This document shows positions 22,770 through 32,727 of a stretch of DNA of 64,000 nucleotides, piece by piece (the stretch's first letter is position 1; each line of letters begins with the position of its first letter). Where the stretch lies: the NCBI GenBank assembly GCA_031310005.1, contig CM062386.1:1488001-1552000 (forward strand). The letters are read 5' to 3'. The stretch is from Dactylellina haptotyla. Taxonomy: Eukaryota > Ascomycota > Orbiliomycetes > Orbiliales > Orbiliaceae. The translations under genes were made by a program, and so were the position numbers. The notes beneath the pieces were generated by a model. It was not told the DNA's origin, did not search any database, and saw nothing but the letters and a program-made list of their open reading frames with translations.

Positions 22770-24116
22770 TTACGCATTATTTATAGGGTCACCAATCTCG
22801 TCTTCAACGAGCTCATCACTACTCCCAGTCCCTCCAGACGCCTCCCGATCGCCCACTCGTATCATTTCGATGCTATCTTCCCACCCGCTTAGTTCCTCTA
22901 CCCCTGAATCAACATCGTCCAGGCTAATTCTTGCAGGAGATCCCTGTGAATATGTTAGATCGATGTTCTCGGGAGGCACCTCTGGGCTTGTCTCTAAGAT
23001 TTTATCCCAGAATTCAAGGTCATGTTCTGCTTCATCTTCTCCCGCCTCGGATACTCTTGTGGCATTAAGCGCTGGATTTCTCAGCCTAGCCAAGTCCATT
23101 AGATTAGGAGGTATATTCTGCATATCAATAACTGCTTGCATATCATTCCGAAGTCTCTCGGCCTCAGGACCACCCGCACCTCGCCCAGCTGGGTTGGGGT
23201 TTGGGACCTGGTGCTGCGCTCGCATAAGCGCCCAGTTGTGTGAAGCTTGCCGGAGACCGAAAAACCAATCCCCTATACAGAGAAGAATGCTTGTGCAACA
23301 TTTCGAAAGGCAATTTGATGTAAAACGTAACTCGACTCTAACGTTTTCAGGGCGCGCCAGACCGCGATTCAGACGGAATTCATTATTTCCGTATCCGCGA
23401 ACTAGATGATTATTCATCGGTTTAGCATAAAGGCTCAGTGGTGATCGGAGGTAATTAGCCAGAATTAGGGTGGAGACTAACGTCTGATTGTATGATCTTC
23501 TCCTAGTGCGTGTCCCATGAACTCTAGTGTGTCCCCGGGGAGAAATGAGTATATCGAAGTATCGATAATCTGCCCGCCTCGTCTCACAACCCAACTATCT
23601 AGAATTAGTGGTAAAGAAGAGCTAGCTGGAAAATGATTCGTTTGTAACTTACTACGCAATAGCGTACCCTTCGCGAGGCGGACTCATTACGAACGGGAGG
23701 TTTAAATTGTTGGTAGGGAATAATAACTTCGATCCCCTTACCTGGCCATCGAAGCGTATCACCGGTGCATACCGCACGTCTTCGAGATCGACGAAGAGAG
23801 GGTACCAATCAAGGGTTGGTGTATATAACGTATGGCCATAGGTTTCGCATGTTGCATGTGCGGGGTCTATCACAACCACACCTTCGAATAGTTGATCATT
23901 TGGGTTACGACGACCAGGCTGGCATACTAAGAATAGTATATTATTTAGCAAACGGTCGGTTCAAAGCTAACGGTGGCGGTACTTACGAATCCAGGGCTGT
24001 CGGTCTGGGAAGTCTGTAAAATAGACAGAAAGCCTAGCGGGGAGGGCCCCTAAGGTAAAACGGCTTAAAGCTATAAACATAAAAAGTAGCTGTACTTTGC
24101 CATCTTTGTTAGCCAT
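22770..24116 (-). CDS. group A secreted protein 3 of tandem array
   Basis: Four exons (24116-23987, 23926-23656, 23594-23482, 23401-22770) join to 381 residues, intron phases 1, 2, 1. The first exon gives a leader (VQLLFMFIALSRFTLG) and LSVYFTDFPDRQPWI. The second starts LCQPGRRNPNDQLFEGVVVI. The third holds WVVRRGGQIIDTSIYSFLPG and DTLEFMG, the array signature. The fourth starts RGYGNNEFRLNRG and leads to a Cys-containing hydrophobic segment (CLSKCCTSILLCIGDWFFG). The final 130 residues are acidic and probably disordered (EAGEDEAEHDLE, ELVEDEIGDP). Its structure matches the two downstream members exon by exon, so tandem duplication is likely. No known domain is recognised. Splice donors such as GTAAGT at 23986 and acceptors are of good quality. 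Confidence 0.7.
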
Positions 24117-24867
24117 CTTGAACTGCGATACGAAGTCACTTTCTTAGCCTAGACTGATTTCGCGTTCATTGTTGACCGTATGCTAGGGTGCTCAGTTTCC
24201 ACCAGACCACCTGCTATCACATCTAAGTCTCGATAAATATCGACCCAAAAGGAAACTAGAGAAGGTATGAGCGAGATTCTTCTAGAACACACGCGGATGT
24301 GAGGCGTGATGGACCACTCAACGCCATTCTGGTAACGCACTGAAGCAAACATATGACGCGTGACGCATGCTTAACGAGTGAGAAAGCAGAGAATAAAGGA
24401 CTAGAATTCTTCTGAATGGCAAAACCCTGCCCAGGAGAGTCCCTAGCACCCAATTGGGGCGAACATAAACCTAAAGACTCGCCCATTCATTCAATAGATG
24501 TCTCCAGCTTCTGTGTTGCGCGTTGTTTTTTTGGTCCGAGAAACCGTCAATGGCAGTCTTGTACCTAGACAAAGTGGGTGGTATATTGGCGAGCAGTTCT
24601 CAGGTATTCATAGAGTTATGTTATTGAAGCATGATTAAACGGTGGTTGTTCTGTGTGGCTTTTATGGGCTTTTAGTAGGAGGAAAAGAATATGAAAAACC
24701 ACAGTTGCAACGACGACGAGGTGCGTGCTATATCGCAAAAAGCAGCAGCATCAGGTATATATTTGAAACATTCCGATTCGTATTTTGCATATTCATTTAC
24801 CATCTGCAACCTTCCAAGTCTCTACCTCATAGTTCGCACCTTTCCAAGTCGCCATCGAACCCACAGA
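24117..24867. other. divergent promoter region
   Basis: Lies between array member 3 (minus) and a group B gene (plus). The upstream in-frame extension 24691-24867 of the latter is treated as leader because the context of the ATG at 24868 is better. No other feature is seen. Confidence 0.4.
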
Positions 24868-26050
24868 ATGGCTGTTAATACGCCAACCCCTCGTTTTCCT
24901 TCCGGGACTGATATTTATAAAGCTATTGGCATACAGCTAGATCCTGCGGTGGACCACGAAATGTTCTATCCTGATTTCTACTCAAATGTTAACCGCGATG
25001 TCTCAAGAGTTTCTACCGCAGGAAAGAGTATCGAAAAGTGGCTTATTGGCGAACACAAAGCCCTTGGCGAAAGTATCAAAAACCTGGAACAATGTGTGGG
25101 CGAAATGAAAGATTTCATCAAAGTGCAGAACAATACCGACGCAAGAGACCCGCGATTTAAAAATTACTACGCCGAATGGCAAAATGATATCAAAGAAGCA
25201 ACCGACCACGTCACGAAATTTGAACGCAAGCTATCCATTTATACTACGAGAGTGAAAATCCTTGGAAGAAAGGTGAAAAATATCGAGAATCGGTTCAAAA
25301 ATATGATGGAGACTGTTCTCACAAATTTACCACGATACTACTGGAAGAGCTCAGAGCCATTGAAGAGAATCTTAGAGCTCAAACCGTCTGTGTCCTTATT
25401 AGGCGGAAAAATTACTCTTGTAGTCAACAATCTCGAAGGTGCCCTTAAGGCCCAAAAGGAGATCCTCCAAAAGGGTATTTTTAATTGTTGCATGGTCTTA
25501 GGTGAGGCATTGAAAGCGTAAGTATTATTATCATCAAAATTTATGAACATCTCAGAACTGATATTGTAATAGAGACCAATCAGAGAGAAAAGGTTACAAA
25601 CCAGTTCTCGAAGATGGAGACGAAACAGAAGGAGAACAGGAGGGCGAACAGGAAGATTCAAAAGAAGAAGATAAAAAAGGCGAAGAAGAAGAAAAGACCG
25701 AACTAGAACAAGGGCAGAAGCAAAAAGCCAAGCCAGAAGAGAAGCTAGAAGAGACACCAGAAGATAAACCAAAGGAGAAACCAGAGGAGAAACCAGAGGA
25801 GAAACCGCGAGATGAGGAGCAACCAGAACACAAACCAGCAGACAAACCAACAAAGGAAACAGAAGGCAGCCGAGCAGAAGAAACTGAAGTTACCCCACCA
25901 GTCAAAACAGAATCTACTCCACCAGTCGAGATAGATATTACTCCACCAGTCAAAGCTCAGGGAAACCCACGCAAGCGTACAATCGATGACATATCCGAAC
26001 GCCCATCTAAAATTCAAAGGATCCAAGAAAATAATATTATGCCTCCCTGA
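24868..26050 (+). CDS. group B helical protein with K/E/P-rich repeat tail
   Basis: Two exons (24868-25517 and 25573-26050) are joined in phase 2 over a 55-nt intron with a GTAAGT donor, giving 375 residues. The first 216 residues start MAVNTPTPRFPSG and are helical (KWLIGEHKALGESIKNLEQC, DIKEATDHVTKFERKLSIYT). The second exon is low-complexity: Glu/Lys-rich, then repeated Pro-Glu-Glu-Lys units (KPEEKPEEKPRDEE), then three TPPV repeats, ending with a basic NPRKRTIDD that may be a nuclear signal. The antisense strand of this exon is open only because of the repeats. No signal peptide or known domain is present. It is followed by a perfect 67-bp tandem duplication. Confidence 0.7.
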
Positions 26051-27555
26051 AGTACTACCTTCTACCTTATAAATCATTCAAAATCACCTATACTAGCAAC
26101 CAAACCGGGCAAAGCGACCCGAACATCTCGCAATTATACGCATTTAACGTTCACCTATACTAGCAACCAAACCGGGCAAAGCGACCCGAACATCTCGCAA
26201 TTATACGCATTTAACGTTCTACTATGCCCCAAAATAAACAAATAAAGAATGGAGAATCAAAAGTATGGGAGTTTTCAGCTTTCAAGAGACATTCAAATTG
26301 TATTTTAGTATAGCTTAGTCCCTTTATCCGCTTTTTATAACGCTACCGAGGAAGGGAAGCGGGAAATGAGAGAATGGAGATCTCTGTCCATCCGAATGTT
26401 TACTTGTTGGTTGCTGGGATTCATTTTTAATCCAACTGTCGCCCTTCATCTCTGTACATCCACCTCAATCTCTGTATCGTACCCAGATAGTTGCATATTT
26501 TTTAATAGTATCTTACTTGTTCGAACTATGACCGACCTAAAAGACTTTTAGAATGATTCTTGCTTGAATATCTAGCGATTCGATATCACATTCGGGCATT
26601 TCAAGGGTTGTGTGAATGTCCATGGGTTTGAATATGCTCTTCTTCCAGCAGCTCTCGGAGGATAACAGTGAATTTAGCTTTGGTTTTCGCCTTTCGGAAT
26701 CCTGGAATCAGCATTTGACTTAGTCCTGGCTAAAAACTCCCAACTTTTGCGACCTTTTGACGAAAACTAACAATTCGATCTCTTTATCCAAAAGCTGTCA
26801 TCCGTTTAAACTTCGTGGTATGATTCAAGCGCCGAGAGAAAGTATTTTGCTGCCGGTAGACTATTTTTTGGGTCAGGTTGTAGCCAGAGGAGATGCTTAC
26901 AAAGTTGTGTTTCAGGGGTTTGGGTGATTGGCTGCTGCATTGATGACCTCTATGGTTCGAATAGGTCTATTGCCATCTGTAACAAATATAAGCTGCTGTT
27001 AACCATTGGTCCGTCTTGGGCGGTAGCTGCTGCGTTGACGCCATAACGCGGCTGAAGCATTTTCACTAACAAGTCACAAATGTAGCCTGAAGTCTAACTT
27101 GTAAAAAATAACCAAAAACGATGAATTTCATTGACTGGCAGCTGGGCCTAAGCTGTCATCCACCGACACAATTATTTGCGGGATCCTCATAGTCTACAGG
27201 CCGGAATAGGGAACCAGGAACCCAGTACAAGACTGGGTGCTAACTTCATTCGGCAAAGTCCGAGAAAATACAACACATCAACCCACTGAATTTAGCTATT
27301 CTAAATGCGATATCAACTTCGACATCTTTGAAGAACGAACAGTAGCCGGCAAGATAGTAGACCCTGTGGAAAGCGAAGAACCTTTCAAGTTGTATATTTG
27401 CTGTCTCGATGAGCAAATGGACTTCCTTTGGTAATCAGCCAACCAAATGTCTATTTTTATTTCTACTTAGAGCTCCTTAGTTGAGGGTTGGTTTGCTTGA
27501 GGCCTTTCAGACCTCCCAACCCAAGGAACAAACCATTTATGGATAGGATATATGT
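26051..27555. other. convergent intergenic region
   Basis: Apart from the tandem duplication at 26084, I find no solid gene. The plus-strand frame 27237-27434 (65 codons, non-ATG start, ending CLDEQMDFLW) has coding-like composition and can be extended upstream to about 27207, but it lacks a start and splice partners. It may be a gene remnant. Confidence 0.35.
26084..26219. repeat. perfect 67-bp tandem duplication
   Basis: The unit starting TCACCTATACTAGCAACC occurs at 26084-26150 and again at 26151-26217 without a mismatch, and two further bases match. It begins 34 bases after the stop codon, so it lies in the presumed 3' UTR. Absence of divergence implies a recent event. Confidence 0.95.
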
Positions 27556-28530
27556 TCAAAGCAAACTCTCCGACGCAGCCCCGCCCAAGTCATAATTGCT
27601 TGCGTTTTGATTTGAAGGATCATGCCTTCTAATCATTCGATAAAGGATTGTTTCTCTTAGCTCTTCAACTTTTCGTCGCAGCTCACCCAACACTTCGAGG
27701 AGTTCCGTGGCATTCACAGCCATCAATCTTCCGGCATTTGTGTCGTCGCATTTGTCTTTGCATGCTCTGATATCCTTCTGGAGAATCTTGACGTAGTTTC
27801 CGACAGCCTGTAACCTGAAATCAAAGCCGCCAAGCTCGGCCCATGCCGCCTTCCTCACTTTGGTGCTATAAGGCTGTCGAACATATTTCGAGGCTTCTTT
27901 TATATAGGCAATTCCGACTTTGTAGGGACGGACCTCTTGTTGAAACATACGGATGGCAGCATCTTCGTGCCAAAATGCGCTTCGGTCGCTGGAGACGATA
28001 CAGTTTTGGAGGGGAGCGGGGTTTAGAATGTTTGGTCCGACACCGAGGTCAACGATTGCCTTCATGATTTCCTCCCACAGGTTGAATGGTGCCGCGATAA
28101 TATCAGATTGTCTTGTCGCGCCCGCCCTTTGCATTAGTGATTGCTGAGCTCCGATGGTTTGTGTTTCCACAATCATGCCAGAGGCATCTGAAACGTAAAT
28201 GACCAAGTCACCGGGGGTTTCTCGAGGGGTTGTCATAGGCTCGGTATGATAAGTATGGTTGAGTTCTAAATCAAGATCCAGATTCACACCATCTGTGGAA
28301 ACTACTATTTCATCCGGCCACGTCGTCTGATTTGGCTCGAGCCTTGGAGCTACCGGAGCTACTTCTGGCACATCTTCCCTTTCTTGGTCACTGTCATTGT
28401 GTGTGATTTTCAAGGCTGTCCCCGTTCGAACCTGATTCGGCCTCAGTATCGCTCCGATCTTTCTAAAAAAGTTCCTTGTTCGCTTAGTAGGACTTGGTGA
28501 CCTCGCCAACAGGACCAACGGTGGTGGCAT
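27556..28530 (-). CDS. group B helical protein, unknown function
   Basis: A single exon of 324 residues starting MPPPLVLLARSPSP. The basic N-terminus (SPSPTKRTRNFFRKIG) is followed by a polar, probably disordered stretch and then a helical C-terminal half from about residue 150 (EEIMKAIVDLGVG, VGNYVKILQKDIRACKDKCD, LLEVLGELRRKVEELRETIL). The motif LGELRRKVEELR resembles LWELRRSLAGLR near the end of the divergent neighbour at 28.9 kb, so the two may be old paralogues. There is no signal peptide; the early hydrophobic run is short and flanked by Pro. No known domain. Confidence 0.62.
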   Translation of the reverse strand: MPPPLVLLARSPSPTKRTRNFFRKIGAILRPNQVRTGTALKITHNDSDQEREDVPEVAPVAPRLEPNQTTWPDEIVVSTDGVNLDLDLELNHTYHTEPMTTPRETPGDLVIYVSDASGMIVETQTIGAQQSLMQRAGATRQSDIIAAPFNLWEEIMKAIVDLGVGPNILNPAPLQNCIVSSDRSAFWHEDAAIRMFQQEVRPYKVGIAYIKEASKYVRQPYSTKVRKAAWAELGGFDFRLQAVGNYVKILQKDIRACKDKCDDTNAGRLMAVNATELLEVLGELRRKVEELRETILYRMIRRHDPSNQNASNYDLGGAASESLL

Positions 28531-28942
28531 CGCGAGATACGCTCTATATATCTAGAAAGGCTTTGTTAATCGAGTGCGACTTTAGAAAAAGAGAAACTGG
28601 TAAGCTGTTCTCATAAAATTGCAGGATGATAAGAGTATTCACGAGCTCGAATCCAAATACTTGAGGCGCAGAAGTTTTTAAAATGATGTCGAAGTTTTAG
28701 GCTGGAGCACTTCCCTAAAAGCTGCGTCGCCTGATTCTTTTATCTGCGCATGTTTATACGGTTTTTACCAATAGATACTCTTTTATAGAAGAATTACATA
28801 TTTATTGTGTCTTGATCTGATTGAAGTAGCAGACTATACAGATCCGTCTCGAGGTGCAACCCCGCACTTTATCAATACACACACACGCATATATATATAT
28901 ATACGTATCTCGCATACCACCCACCCCAACCAGCTCCAGAGA
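28531..28942. other. shared divergent promoter with microsatellite
   Basis: About 410 bases separate the start codons of two divergent group B genes. Near 28876-28903 it holds an (AC)n run followed by an (AT)n run. Part of it is an open in-frame extension of the plus-strand gene, but without an ATG. Confidence 0.45.
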
Positions 28943-30280
28943 ATGTTCGAACAAGCTGAATCGAGCTTATCGAATCCACCAAAGAGCACTCATAACTTCA
29001 CCGAATGGCACTTCAAAGCATTAGCATCCGCTGCACCGAGTAGCCGGCGTCTATCAGAAGCACCGTCGCGCACGGATCAGCGGGCGTGCAGTCGATCACA
29101 ACGGCCGGGGAGACTATTCCAGCTACCCCTCCCTCCATCTCGACTTCTAGTCTGCCATTCTAACCATCGCACTTCTCCTTTGATCACAAACCACTCAGAG
29201 ACCTTCCGTTTCGACCGACTGTCATCCTCCATGCCTCCCAGCCGGCCGGTGCTTCCGGTGCGTCCGGTGCAACACCGCCCTCCCCTCTTTCGAGCCAACG
29301 CGGTCACAAATGGGGCTATCAAAAAGCCTGCTCAGCGGAAATCAGCTTCTAAGGGACCTGCACTGGCTCAGCCACGGATTAAACTCCCCTATCGTGTTCG
29401 GTTTGGTCACAACTCTGCTTCTCCATGGGTATTTGACAAAACGCAGACCTTCAGATGGGGCACTATCCAGCTAGTCGAAGATGATAAGATCATTCATCCC
29501 CAAGAATGTGTCGCTCAAAATCCACCAGCCGGGAAGACGGCAGTACTTGCGATTCCCCCGACCATGTTCAGAGTCATATCTCAAATTGCAACCGATACGC
29601 AAGAGCTGTTCCCTGCCGAGAACGAGGTCTATTGGAAGAATTTGGAAGGCCTAAAAGCCAATCTCGAGAGAGCCTGTCATCAGCTCATATGCCCTTTCGA
29701 AGACAACCTGCGATACTACCAATACCAGAATCACCTTGTCCAATCCACGGCCAAGGCCTTATGCAAAACCCTCAATGGGTTTTTTGCTATTCAACGAAGT
29801 CGAAAGATTGATACCAACCCAGAGATCGCATTGTTGGCTCTTAAATCTAAATCAGACACATTGATAAGTCGTCTGCCATTACTTCAGCGTCTTAGAAGCA
29901 CACTCTATGAGAAGAATGAAAGCCGCCGCCGACACGAACTCTCCATGACAATTCTCAGCCGGTCGAAGTCAAAGCAACCACTTGCGAAGGATCAACGCAA
30001 TATGCCGCAGGAGACGGAGGTTCTTGCAACGCTTGTGTTGTTGATACAGGGTGTCGATTCAATGATCATGGCGTTGTGGGAACTTCGCAGAAGCCTCGCA
30101 GGGCTACGGGCCAGATATTATAATTATAACACTACTGGCTCAATCGAGCCCCCTATTACGAACTCGGTTGAAGTTCTGAACCATGCCGGGAACGGAAATA
30201 TCAAGGGTACTGCGCAGAAAAATGATAAAGCAGGTGTTGTCGAGCTACTTGGAAGTTATCTTGATCTGGACCACGAATGA
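28943..30280 (+). CDS. group B helical protein, unknown function
   Basis: A single exon of 445 residues from the ATG at 28943 (MFEQAESSLSN). An in-frame ATG at 29231 (MPPSRPVLPVRP) is a credible alternative start. The first 170 residues are Pro/Ser/Arg-rich and disordered. A compact segment follows (YRVRFGHNSASPWVFDKTQT), then a helical domain from about residue 210 (WKNLEGLKANLERACHQLIC, STLYEKNESRRRHELSMTIL, VDSMIMALWELRRSLAGLRA). The C-terminal ELRR helix resembles that of the divergent neighbour. There is no leader, membrane segment or recognised domain. Confidence 0.62.
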   Translation: MFEQAESSLSNPPKSTHNFTEWHFKALASAAPSSRRLSEAPSRTDQRACSRSQRPGRLFQLPLPPSRLLVCHSNHRTSPLITNHSETFRFDRLSSSMPPSRPVLPVRPVQHRPPLFRANAVTNGAIKKPAQRKSASKGPALAQPRIKLPYRVRFGHNSASPWVFDKTQTFRWGTIQLVEDDKIIHPQECVAQNPPAGKTAVLAIPPTMFRVISQIATDTQELFPAENEVYWKNLEGLKANLERACHQLICPFEDNLRYYQYQNHLVQSTAKALCKTLNGFFAIQRSRKIDTNPEIALLALKSKSDTLISRLPLLQRLRSTLYEKNESRRRHELSMTILSRSKSKQPLAKDQRNMPQETEVLATLVLLIQGVDSMIMALWELRRSLAGLRARYYNYNTTGSIEPPITNSVEVLNHAGNGNIKGTAQKNDKAGVVELLGSYLDLDHE

Positions 30281-30641
30281 AACATCGTGTTTTAGCAACC
30301 TACTCGAGTTACGGGTCGTGTGTGGATATATTATTTTTAATAAGGTTACAGGGCAAGTACCCGAGCCTAACGTGCTACATAGTTCGAAATTGATGTCTGT
30401 AAATGCTAGGCTTAGACGTAGTAATACATCCTTGCATTCCACTTATCCACGCGCAAAAGCATCAATTTCAGCCGCCAGAAACAAACTAACGTGTCTAAAT
30501 ATAACTAAATTACTTGTTATTTCCAAGGAAAGGGAATTTGCTCTGTTTCAGGATTAAATTTTGTAGGTATTTAGTAATATTAGGTACAAACCAACAAGCC
30601 GGATTGACATACACATAGGGTATAAAATAGGAATATTCGCA
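30281..30641. other. convergent spacer
   Basis: 3' flanks of two convergent genes. The open frame 30183-30557 overlaps the upstream gene out of frame. Nothing else is seen. Confidence 0.4.
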
Positions 30642-32117
30642 TCACATATTACCTGGGTCGAACTCATCTGTTTCCGCTTCCTCTTCTTCAATTTGAGTTA
30701 GACATTCACCCTGGGTGAAACATCCAGAGATATCTTCTTCCCGGCGTACGGAGAATGTAGCAGGGGAATATGCAGACAAACCGTTGTCACCTTGAACAAA
30801 CTGGTTCGATAGTGACCAATTGTCTCGGTAGCTCAACCACGGTGGTATTTCTGCGCCTTCATCTTCCAAGTAATCTGGAATATTGATATCGGCTTGTCCA
30901 GAGTATTCCGAAGGCTGTAAAGTCTGTTGCTGCCCACCTTGGGTTTCCCAATGTTGCATCTCCTGATCTTCCAATCCATTTAAATACTCGGATCCGGAAA
31001 TTATATCTTCGTGTTCTCCAAAGTGCGAGCCTCCTGTCGATTGCGACGCTTGGGTACTCTCTCTACCTTCTCTTTGATCTCTCATATTGTTTATGACTTG
31101 ATCAGCTATCTCACTGAGCTGATTAAACCTACCCGGATCGAGTCCTTCGAATAGACGAAACAACGATGGCATCCGTGATGTAAAGGTCGGATCGTTAGCC
31201 TTCATACGGGTGAGGTAAAGGCGCGCATCGACTTCCCTCTCGTCTTCGACTATTCCCATATCTTCGAGCTCCTCGCTTGGATATCTAACCAGTAGTCCAA
31301 TCGGAATGGGAATATAGCTGCCTTCTTCGAGGAGGCGCTGTCTGATAGCTATAAATTCTTGTAACAAACGATCGTAGAACTCCGGGTAATTATCTTCAAA
31401 ATCCCACATTTCTTGGAATCTTGTCGTGTCTCCCTCTAATAATCCCGTTCCTGCTAGGATTTGTTTTGCTTGGGCAAACTCGGACTCAGTAAATGGACTA
31501 GTCTCGCTTTCTTCCTCTTCCTCTTCCTCCTCATCCTCATCTTCGTCTTCGTCTTCGTAGTCCTCATCGACACTTATTACTTCTTCCGCCTCTAAGATAA
31601 CCAGGGATAGGAATTCGACGCCCTTTCTCAACAGATACCAGTCGCCGTTAATATCCTGCCCCAACACATCTCCTTCCGCGAGCTGTTGCAAGTCCGGCCA
31701 AAGGTAGCTCTCCGGAACTAATTCGCTGAAATGGGTGAATACCGGATCCTTCGGTTCGAATATTTGCAAACTATTGGCGATAGGATACCATTTGACCATA
31801 AATGCGATATTCGCATCATTGCACGGCGAGGAGTCGCGCGCTACAGAATCCGGTCCGAGCTGTGGAGTTGAACGGTAAAATACCATAGCTTTTGGAGCAT
31901 TCAGATCTGGATCGATTCGAAGGACAATTTCATTGATTACCCCACCGTCTGTGGGTGGTATTATGGCGCATTCCAATCCGCGAATATACCTATTCCAAAA
32001 TCCTTCGGGTTGGTCTCGGAGACGGATATCTGGTACAGCTTCTGCGAGAAAGCCCATCTCATAGCACGACGCTATAGTTGCGAACCCGATTAAAATAGCA
32101 AGAATATGAAATCCCAT
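30642..32117 (-). CDS. probable distant group A secreted protein, acidic
   Basis: A single exon of 491 residues. I chose the ATG at 32117 (MGFHILAILIGFATIASC) because it gives a signal peptide; an in-frame ATG twelve codons upstream is also possible. After the leader, IRLRDQPEGFWNRYIRGLEC and IVLRIDPDLNAPKAMVFYRS resemble in order the FTDFPDRQPWILCQPG and GVVVIDP region of array member 3, so I treat it as a distant relative. It lacks introns and the GDTLEF motif is not evident. An almost unbroken Asp/Glu run of about 27 residues starts near residue 200 (YEDEDEDEDEEE...). The rest is Gln/Asp/Pro-rich with a helical stretch (YPEFYDRLLQEFIAIRQRLL). No known domain. An extracellular or secretory-pathway location is inferred. 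Confidence 0.6.
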   Translation of the reverse strand: MGFHILAILIGFATIASCYEMGFLAEAVPDIRLRDQPEGFWNRYIRGLECAIIPPTDGGVINEIVLRIDPDLNAPKAMVFYRSTPQLGPDSVARDSSPCNDANIAFMVKWYPIANSLQIFEPKDPVFTHFSELVPESYLWPDLQQLAEGDVLGQDINGDWYLLRKGVEFLSLVILEAEEVISVDEDYEDEDEDEDEEEEEEEESETSPFTESEFAQAKQILAGTGLLEGDTTRFQEMWDFEDNYPEFYDRLLQEFIAIRQRLLEEGSYIPIPIGLLVRYPSEELEDMGIVEDEREVDARLYLTRMKANDPTFTSRMPSLFRLFEGLDPGRFNQLSEIADQVINNMRDQREGRESTQASQSTGGSHFGEHEDIISGSEYLNGLEDQEMQHWETQGGQQQTLQPSEYSGQADINIPDYLEDEGAEIPPWLSYRDNWSLSNQFVQGDNGLSAYSPATFSVRREEDISGCFTQGECLTQIEEEEAETDEFDPGNM

Positions 32118-32727
32118 GGCGTCTGATATTCTCTTAGTATAAGACAGTGGCAATCCTTGGTTTGCGATAACATCAGAAGCCTCAACCCATAGTACCTACG
32201 ACCTAAAAATGTAGGACTGGTGGTGTTTTGCCAATAAACTTTAGCGTGTAGAGAAAGACCTCTAAATGGCGCAGCGAGAGGCACCATAGAGATTTCTAAT
32301 TAGAAGTATAGCACTGCACCTAAATCATACTCGATTGACCTAAGACATTTGTACTACCGTGAACGTGGATCTTAATTTCTTCAAGGGATAATAGTCGTAG
32401 CGGTGCAGCTTTGATTGAAACCATTTGCAGCTTCTACTGACTCCAATCATTATTTTCTGACCCCGACCATTATTTTCTGTTTTCTTCTTTTTTGGAAAAA
32501 ACATATCGGAAAGCCACTCTAAGTTCAAGTCATTATCGAGCCTCGGGTCATCAACATAAAACTGGATATCCATGCGGCCCAAAATAAGCTGGCCCAAACA
32601 CCTTTGCGCCGAACCAAGCCATTTTTGCAATCTGCGAATCTCCGGCACTCAAAAGCGAGAAAGAAATAAACCAAAAAGAAACCCCCCGATTCCTGACACC
32701 CAAAATGCATTTACGGGTAAAATAAAT
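32118..32727. other. intergenic region
   Basis: Promoter of the acidic secreted-protein gene and 3' flank of the next minus-strand gene. Minus-strand frames at 32340-32710 overlap each other and lack supporting features. Confidence 0.35.

Noticed and set aside
25338-25953. Long minus-strand frames rich in Ser, Gly and Leu
   Set aside because: They are antisense shadows of the K/E/P-rich second exon of the 24.9-kb gene.
27207-27434. Small plus-strand frame ending CLDEQMDFLW
   Set aside because: Coding-like composition but no ATG, no leader and no fitting exon upstream. At most a remnant.
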